From the NCBI GenBank assembly GCA_964035545.1, contig OZ037767.1:30184128-30248127 (forward strand): DNA of 64,000 nt. Reading direction: 5' to 3'. Every line of letters begins with the position of its first letter. The first letter of the stretch is position 1. The position numbers were made by a program, and so were the translations under genes. The stretch comes from Bugula neritina. Lineage: Eukaryota; Bryozoa; Gymnolaemata; Cheilostomatida; Bugulidae. The notes beneath the pieces were generated by a model. It worked only from the letters and a program-made list of their open reading frames with translations. It ran no database searches and was not told the DNA's origin. Below, piece by piece: positions 59,001-64,000 of this stretch.

Positions 59001-62000
59001 GAACCTATCCGATTATTGGCTGGAGCGCTGGTGGGGAAGTACCACTCCATCCAGGAAGCGGATGTGGGTCCGGCACTGGAGACAGTGGCCGACACCCAGG
59101 GTAAACCCCCTCACACCAGACGAGGAGCAGTCCCGGAGCATGTGGCTGACCTATACGATGGAGCGTGCGGAAACTGTACCAGTAGTACTGAACGCCAAGT
59201 ACTGGCTCAACTACTTGCAGAGTACAGTGATGTCTTCAGTCGTGGCGATGAAGACATGGGGCTGACCAAGGTCATCTCCCACGAGATACCCCTGGCAGCC
59301 GGCACCACTCCCATCAGGCAGCCTACCCGGCGTCTAGGCCCGGAGAAGGAGAAGGAGGTGAGCCGACAGGTACAGGATCTTCTCGACCGGAATCTGATTG
59401 AGCCTGCCCACGGTGCGTGGAGCTCTCTAGTAGTCCTGGTCAAGAAGAAGGATGGTAGCTGGAGATTCTGCGTAGACTACCGCAGACTCAACAGCGTTAC
59501 CATCCAGGACGCCTACCCTCTCCCACGGATAGATGAGTCTCTAGATGCCCTCGCGGGTAGCAAGTACTTCAGTACTTTGGATCTGCTTAGCGGGTACTGG
59601 CAAGTACCCCTCAGTCCTGATGCCCAGGACAAAGCAGCATTCATCACTCGCGACGGGCTCTGGAAGTGGAAAGTACTGCCATTTGGACTAACGTCCGCTC
59701 CGGCAACTTTCCAACGGCTCATGGAGCAGGTCCTCAGTGGGTTACACTGGAAGACCCTCCTCATCTATCTAGACGACGTCATTGTCATTTCCCCAGACTT
59801 CTCGACTCATGTCAGTCGTCTGCGGGAGGTCTTTGACCGTCTCCGGGCAGCTGGACTGAAGCTGAAGCCCTCCAAGTGTGCACTCCTGCAGCCGGAAGTC
59901 ACGTACCTTGGCCATGTGGTTGGCCGTGATGGGGTCGCTACCGACCCAGAGAAGGTACAGGCTGTGAAGGAGTGGACTGTCCCCCGTGACCTCCCTGAGT
60001 TGCGCGCATTCCTGGGCCTAGTAGGGTACTACCGGCAGTACATACCTGGCTTCGCAGGAGTGGCTCAGCCGTTAAATCGGCTGACCGCAAAGGGGGTCCG
60101 GTGGCAGTGGACACAGGAGGAGCAGCAGGCATTTGACCACCTCAAGCAGCGGCTAATGGAGGCGCCAATTCTGGCGTATCCTGACCCAGCCCAAGAGTAC
60201 ATCCTGGACACTGACGCCAGCGACCACAGCGTGGGAGCTGTCCTGTCTCAAGTCCAGGGTGGAAGTGAGGTGGTCGTAGCTTACTACAGCAAGACTCTCG
60301 CGGCCGCCGAGAAGAACTACTGCACCACTAGGAAGGAACTCCTAGCAGTAGTCAAGGCGGTCAAGCACTTTCGGCCATATCTGTATGGGAGAACGTTCCG
60401 TTTGCGAACAGACCATGCATCACTGATATGGCTGTGTAAACGTGCAGAGCCCTCGAGCCAGGTGGCTCGTTGGCTAGAGATTCTTGCCGAGTTCTCTTAC
60501 CGGATAGAGCACCGTGCTGGCCGGAAGCACGGGAACGCCGACGGCATGAGCCGCCGGCCGGTAGGAGACTGTAAGCAGTGCCTGCACATTGAGAAGCGGG
60601 ACGGGGGACCCGCTCGCCTTGACGTGGAAACAGAGTTAGGGGAGGGCGCCGTCTATCGGTGGGAGCACGGCCATCTTCGGACCGAAACCCACTCAGACGA
60701 CGTCCAGGCGCTTCACGCCAACCCCACTCTATTCCAGAACGTCAAGGAGCTGTGCCGACTCCAGGAGACGCTACCCGGTGCGGTAGCGGACATCTTCCGG
60801 GCCAAGAAGGAGGGCCGACGACCTAGCGAGGAACAGCAGCGGCAGGGAGACGTTGAGTTCCAACTCCTCTGTCGTCGCTGGGACGCCCTCAAGGTCAGTC
60901 CTGATGGCCTCCTAATGATAACGTTAGCAGCAGACAACCGTCAGCAGGAGAGGGACCGCGTCGTCTGTCCACGCGCCCTCCGACGGGAACTGATCTGGGA
61001 CACCCATAAGCAGGCTCATTCTGGAGTCAGCCGGGTCATCAGGTGTCTGCGGCTGCGTTGGTATTGGCCCGGAATGACTCGGGACGTACGACTGCGGGTA
61101 CGGCAATGCGAGGTCTGCCAAGCTAGCAAGCATGGCCGCCCCACGGAAACCACTGGTCGACGCCGGCTATACGCTGGTCGACCGTGGCAAGTAGTGGCGG
61201 TGGACCTCGTCGGGCCTATGCCGTTATCCGCCAGAGGGAACACCTGGATACTGGTGCTCACGGACCACTTTACCCGGTGGGCAGATGCTCTGGCTATTCC
61301 AGATGCAACAGCCCCCACGGTGGCCCGTACCCTGGACCAACATGTGTTCTGTTACCTCGGTTTACCCGAGCAGATACATACGGACCAGGGTGCCCAGTTC
61401 CAGTCCCAGCTCATGGGAGACCTCTGCCGGATATAGGGGGTGAACCAGAGTCGGACCACCCCATATCACCCGCAAGGGAACGGAGTCGTCGAGCGGAACA
61501 ACAGGATGTTGGGTGATGCCCTCAGGAGCCTGCTCCTTGGTCGAGGTCAGGAAGAATGGGACGTGGTGCTGCCGCAAATCATGCGGGCTTACCGCAGCAC
61601 ACCACACTCCGCCACGCAGGAGACCCCAAACTTCCTGATGCTAGGCCGAGAGACGCGGGTTCCGGAACACCTGACATACCATGTTCCTGCCCCCGAGTCA
61701 CCGGTACACGAATATGTGGAGGGTCTGATAGACATCATGGGCAAAGCTCATGATGCACTGCGTACCCAGCAGTGGCAGACCCGCACAGAGGACTCGGAAG
61801 AGCCCCCGTTGTACCAAGTGGGAGACTGGGTCTGGATGGTGAGCTACCGTAGGCGACGCGGACAGTCGGCTAAACTTCAGCCCAAGTTCGTCGGTCCCTA
61901 CTGTGTAGTGGAGGTGCTGCCCAACCACACATACCGTGTGGAGCGCTCTGGCCAGGTCTCGGTCCAGAGCGAGCAGCGCCTGAAGCCTTACCATGCCAGC

Positions 62001-63932
62001 CCAGACGCAGTGGGTGAGGCTCCACCCCTCCTGGAGCCCCACCGCCAGCCCAACCGTCGAGGACGGGCCACCCAGCCCCGAGAGGTGGAAATTGTGGTTC
62101 CCAGAGAGTCGGACCAGGAGCAGGCCGCCTTGATAGAGCAGCTGGAGCGACAACAGAGTGAGGAGCAGGAACAAGAGCGACAGCAAGCCCGAGGACCACC
62201 ACCCCTCCAGGGGGAGGACACCCCCACCCGTGTTACGGGTGAAGGCGGGGACCCCCCTTCAGCGGTAGCTGAGGAGCCACTGGCACCAGCAGCGCCTATA
62301 CAGCAGGAACGGAGTCAGAGGGCCAGAAGGCCCCCCAGATATCTGGCGGACTACCACGTGGGACACATGGAGATGTCCCCACAGAGGAGTGGTACACCCA
62401 GTACGGGTAAAAACTCCGAGCCTCAGTTGCAGAACAGCCCTGGCAGTACCGGACTTCTCCAAAAGCAATTACCCCCAGACCAGCACAGTCACCTGGACAA
62501 CAGGTACCCAGCTCTTTCGGGTAATGTTGGCCGAGGTAGGTGGCGATACCCCATACCTATGATTGACTTGGACCCCCCTCCAGAAGAAGAAGATGAGGCC
62601 ACGACCCTACTACCCGCCCAGCTGATTGGAGATGGCGCTACCGCAGCCACCACCCAGCCGCTACGGGTAGCGCTGGCAAGACTGGGCAAGGAGCCTGGAG
62701 CACCAGGCAGCCAGATAGAAGAGAAGACCCAGCCGACCCACTCACAATTGCCCCGTCACGGGCAGAGTATGGCACTTCCTTACCGCGAGTGCGTCTTTGA
62801 TAGTGCAATCCATGCCTGGTCCAGTATCCTTGACCGATGTACCGAAGAGATAGAAAGCCTGGTGCACCACCTCCAATGACCAAACCGAACAATTAGGCAT
62901 TAGCCGCCCGAACTGTGTATATTATGGGTGCTACTACGATTGTTTATTGTGACACGCCTGATTAATCATAATACTTTTTCTGTTAACCACATATTTTCTA
63001 CTGTTGTGTTTTATTTTTGACCTGTTTGTACAAACACCTTGTCTCTGTTATCGAAAAGGGGATGCTTTTCGATGGGGGGAGAATGTAATGGATTTTCACC
63101 CTCTTTTAGTTTCGAAATAACAGCGTGCAACAGTATATTATAAATACTGTTGCGTATCATTCTTAATTCTGTAATTATAGTTAAGTAAGTTAGCTTGCTA
63201 ATGCCTAAGTATGGTAATTACGGTTAAAGCTCAACATAATGTAATTTTGCTGAAATACGCATTCTGAAGTTATGTAATATTTCTTTTACTAATGTTGCTT
63301 TCTTTTGTGTGTGTCCTTTGTTGCTGAGATCGGCATTTCGGTCTTCCGAAATGCCGATATGCCGAAAATCGGCGTTTCGGCATTTCGGAGTCCCGAAATG
63401 CCGATATTCGGCATTTCGGAACCCCGATCTCGGCAACAAAGGAATGTCTTTGTCTCGCTTGTATATAAAAGCCAGCGAGTTCCAGTGTAGTTCAGACTAC
63501 TACTGGAGCTCGCTGGTAGTAGGACCACATAGGCTGTATTTGATGCTAATAAAGTTATCTTCATTCGTATTCAAAATACTTGGCTTATTCTCTCTAGAGC
63601 ATGTAGGCACTAGTTGCATTCAAAACCCACAAGTTTACTACAATAACCATATAATGTTATTGGGATTTTATAGAATAATCAAATAAATTAAATTCAGTGA
63701 ACAATTCAAGCAGCGTGATATTGAAAATTAGCTATAGCATAATAAAGATAATTATATTACAAATTGGAACAGTGACAAACAATATACCGTAAGGTTTTAT
63801 AAAATTAAATGTTAAAATAATACTTGATATACCTTGTCTCAAAATGGTTCCCATATTTGTGGTTTGTGACATATTTCTTAGGTTTGCATTCCGCCCACTG
63901 TGTAGGAGGTAATGTTTTCTCATAGTGTATCT
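50076..63932 (-). CDS. IQ-motif and von Willebrand factor A domain protein (partial, 5' end outside window)
   Basis: Fifteen visible exons: 63932-63833, 55663-55502, 54694-54620, 54528-54463, 54229-54115, 53748-53601, 53230-53093, 52975-52848, 52745-52652, 52250-52165, 51824-51690, 51391-51241, 51068-50971, 50718-50604 and 50311-50076, 614 codons plus TAA, all phases consistent. The first exon has an acceptor, so the gene begins right of the window. In order: a Lys-rich N-terminal part, an IQ motif (ILQKYARGWLVRRR, likely calmodulin-binding), a helical region with two Cys pairs, then a vWA domain with an intact metal-ion site (DCSAS, TRTDS, FTDGQ). After it comes a CPLCHYAQRAIVGDGR segment that may be a small zinc or Cys-rich module, and a charged C-terminus. 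No signal peptide or transmembrane segment was seen, so an intracellular protein is likely. The orthologue is not recognised. A retrotransposon fills the first visible intron. Confidence 0.85.
56463..56466. repeat. Target-site duplication ATAA (left)
   Basis: It matches the four bases after the right LTR (63643-63646), consistent with integrase-mediated insertion. Confidence 0.75.
56698..56825. repeat. Nested palindrome cluster in U3
   Basis: Outer 19-bp arms (56698-56716 and 56807-56825) pair at 18 of 19 positions. Inside are repeated CCGAAATGCCGAT and ATCGGCATTTCGG words in both orientations, including a near-perfect palindrome around 56774-56800. The same block is in the 3' LTR at 63315-63442. 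It ends 19 bp before the TATA box. Confidence 0.9.
56845..56854 (+). promoter_or_regulatory. TATA box of the 5' LTR promoter
   Basis: TATATAAAAG lies in the LTR with a start site expected 25-30 bp downstream. An inverted repeat with 15-bp arms (CCAGCGAGTTCCAGT, 14 of 15 paired) follows at 56855-56899. Confidence 0.8.
57027..57045 (+). other. Primer-binding site for tRNA-Leu
   Basis: TGGTGGCAGCGGTGGGATT starts one base after the LTR. Its complement, ending CCGCTGCCACCA, matches the 3' end of a metazoan tRNA-Leu with its CCA, the expected minus-strand primer. Confidence 0.85.
57076..57981 (+). CDS. gag: Gag polyprotein of the Ty3/Gypsy element
   Basis: A 301-residue frame from ATG to TAA beginning 50 bp after the LTR. 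Residues about 40-200 have the helical retrotransposon Gag capsid pattern, with LQPPNFGGEGDVEQFIREFQ and a basic NDRKRLVYNAFFRS stretch. A CCHC zinc knuckle (C-x2-C-x4-H-x4-C) is at about residues 275-288, CWGCGAQGHVRRHC, for RNA packaging. Gag assembles cytoplasmic virus-like particles. The coding sequence is GC-rich, unlike the host. The stop overlaps the pol frame by 37 nt, with a frameshift signal 16 nt before it. Confidence 0.95.
   Translation: MAPGDTAPEAATPPALTVEALVTALQGLRGQGQASPGDRYRLQPPNFGGEGDVEQFIREFQDVATIAEWPVPVRILQLRACLTGRAKSFALGPDEEHIMRALRARFGLTTEEAADRLQIMRRDQRTPLEDHANEVERLAQAAFGHATGNDRKRLVYNAFFRSVNHPDLQRYWLAAKVNSIEEALEMGKAYFQVEEPRRPSYTARQVVEEHEETTPLPTPQVAAAATKSPEQTQLTMLMDMMKGLQATVTKLQSEQADRRAPRSRDNPVRPSLLTCWGCGAQGHVRRHCPRGQGPLNTQGSR
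57945..61436 (+). pseudogene. pol: Pol polyprotein, first part: protease, reverse transcriptase, RNase H, start of integrase; ends at an in-frame TAG
   Basis: The frame opens after a TAG at 57942 and lacks a good ATG near its start, fitting expression by -1 frameshift from gag. Aspartic protease: LLDTGCTTN with the active Asp at 58476. Reverse transcriptase: PLPRIDESLDAL, FSTLDLLSGYWQ, PFGLTSAPATFQ and the YLDD catalytic box at about 59766. RNase H: DTDASDHSVGAVL at about 60208. Integrase: an HHCC zinc module (HKQAHSG with CEVCQASK, about 61000-61125) and the first two catalytic Asp residues (VDLVGP at about 61201; TDQGAQF at about 61380). TAG at 61434-61436 stops translation within the integrase core, and homology continues in the same frame directly after. 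It makes a complete protease-RT-RNase H but a truncated integrase unless the stop is read through. Confidence 0.93.
57957..58000 (+). promoter_or_regulatory. Programmed -1 ribosomal frameshift signal (gag to pol)
   Basis: The heptamer TTTAAAC (57957-57963) is in the canonical X-XXY-YYZ register of the gag frame (T TTA AAC). A 6-nt spacer leads to a 10-bp stem (57970-57979 with 57991-58000, one G-U pair) closed by an 11-nt loop. The pol frame is exactly -1 relative to gag, opens at 57945 and contains no stop before 61434. Confidence 0.9.
61437..62879 (+). pseudogene. pol: Pol polyprotein, second part: rest of integrase core, GPY/F module and C-terminal extension
   Basis: It is in the same frame as the first part and starts right after the TAG. 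It has the integrase TPYHPQGNGVVERNNRML block with the third catalytic residue (Glu, about 61489), then YQVGDWVWM and a GPY/F-type module (FVGPYCVVEVL, about 61888). After that comes an extension of about 280 residues rich in Gln, Glu and Pro, without a chromodomain that I can see. There is no independent ATG near its start. The stop TGA is at 62877-62879. Confidence 0.92.
63071..63083 (+). other. Polypurine tract
   Basis: GATGGGGGGAGAA ends directly at the 3' LTR start (63084), the expected plus-strand primer position. Confidence 0.85.
63084..63642 (+). repeat. 3' LTR
   Basis: Apparently identical to the 5' LTR at all 559 positions that I compared, with the same palindrome cluster (63315-63442) and TATA box (63462). 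It is followed by ATAA. Confidence 0.95.
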
Positions 63933-64000
63933 CTACAGAAACATTTGTTACCGGTATACAACTCATAGTAGTTCAACCATAGTCAAGCAAAGCTATAATC

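Larger units (their letters stand above)
56467..63642 (+). mobile_element. Ty3/Gypsy LTR retrotransposon, nearly intact
   Basis: It is 7176 bp with 559-bp LTRs (56467-57025 and 63084-63642) that start TG and end CA. Target duplication ATAA (56463-56466 and 63643-63646). The domain order is protease, reverse transcriptase, RNase H, integrase, which defines Ty3/Gypsy. GC content is clearly higher than the host. It lies in an intron of the minus-strand vWA/IQ gene in the opposite orientation. One in-frame TAG interrupts integrase. No envelope-like frame with a signal peptide or membrane anchor was seen. Confidence 0.97.

Noticed and set aside
62186-62879. Envelope-like gene in the C-terminal part of the pol frame
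   Set aside because: Continuous with pol, Gln/Glu/Pro-rich, with no signal peptide, glycosylation pattern or membrane anchor.

Overview
This is animal nuclear DNA. The host sequence is AT-rich, every host gene is split into many short exons with GT-AG introns, and the introns are full of minisatellites and simple repeats. The proteins that can be recognised (BCAS2/SPF27, AEBP2, TMEM39, a transferrin receptor/glutamate carboxypeptidase II-like protein) are metazoan. The compact introns and divergent proteins suggest an invertebrate, possibly an early-branching one such as a sponge; no species marker was seen. All exon models were built by hand from reading frame, splice-site consensus and phase agreement.

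Layout, left to right. (1) 197-7293, minus: a type II membrane protein of the M28B family, 12 exons, running off the left edge; its metal-binding and catalytic positions are mostly replaced. (2) 11366-14129, minus: BCAS2/SPF27 of the PRP19 splicing complex, complete in 6 exons. (3) 18461-29076, plus: an AEBP2-like PRC2 cofactor with three C2H2 fingers, 7 exons. (4) 31319-41455, minus: an 840-residue protein in 17 exons that I do not recognise. (5) 44867-49490, plus: TMEM39-family multipass membrane protein, 9 exons. (6) 50076-63932, minus: a protein with an IQ motif and a von Willebrand factor A domain, 15 exons seen, running off the right edge. Pairs 3/4 and 5/6 are convergent; 2/3 are divergent; gene 4 starts 130 bp from a possible plus-strand first exon.

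Mobile DNA: a GC-rich, apparently very young Ty3/Gypsy LTR retrotransposon (56467-63642) lies in an intron of gene 6 in the opposite orientation. Its two 559-bp LTRs look identical. It has a tRNA-Leu primer site, gag, a textbook -1 frameshift signal and pol, and one in-frame TAG breaks the integrase. There is also a 1.8-kb non-autonomous hAT element with a perfect 8-bp target duplication (42725-44517), a MITE-like element with 17-bp inverted repeats (26845-27616), and a tRNA-derived SINE-like piece (about 3905-3995).

The most unusual pattern is that many tandem repeats sit on or directly beside exon-intron junctions, and several carry multiple copies of the splice site itself. Examples are exon 10 and both ends of exon 4 in gene 1, exon 3 of gene 3, and exons 6 and 7 of gene 5. 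The host genes share no obvious pathway.
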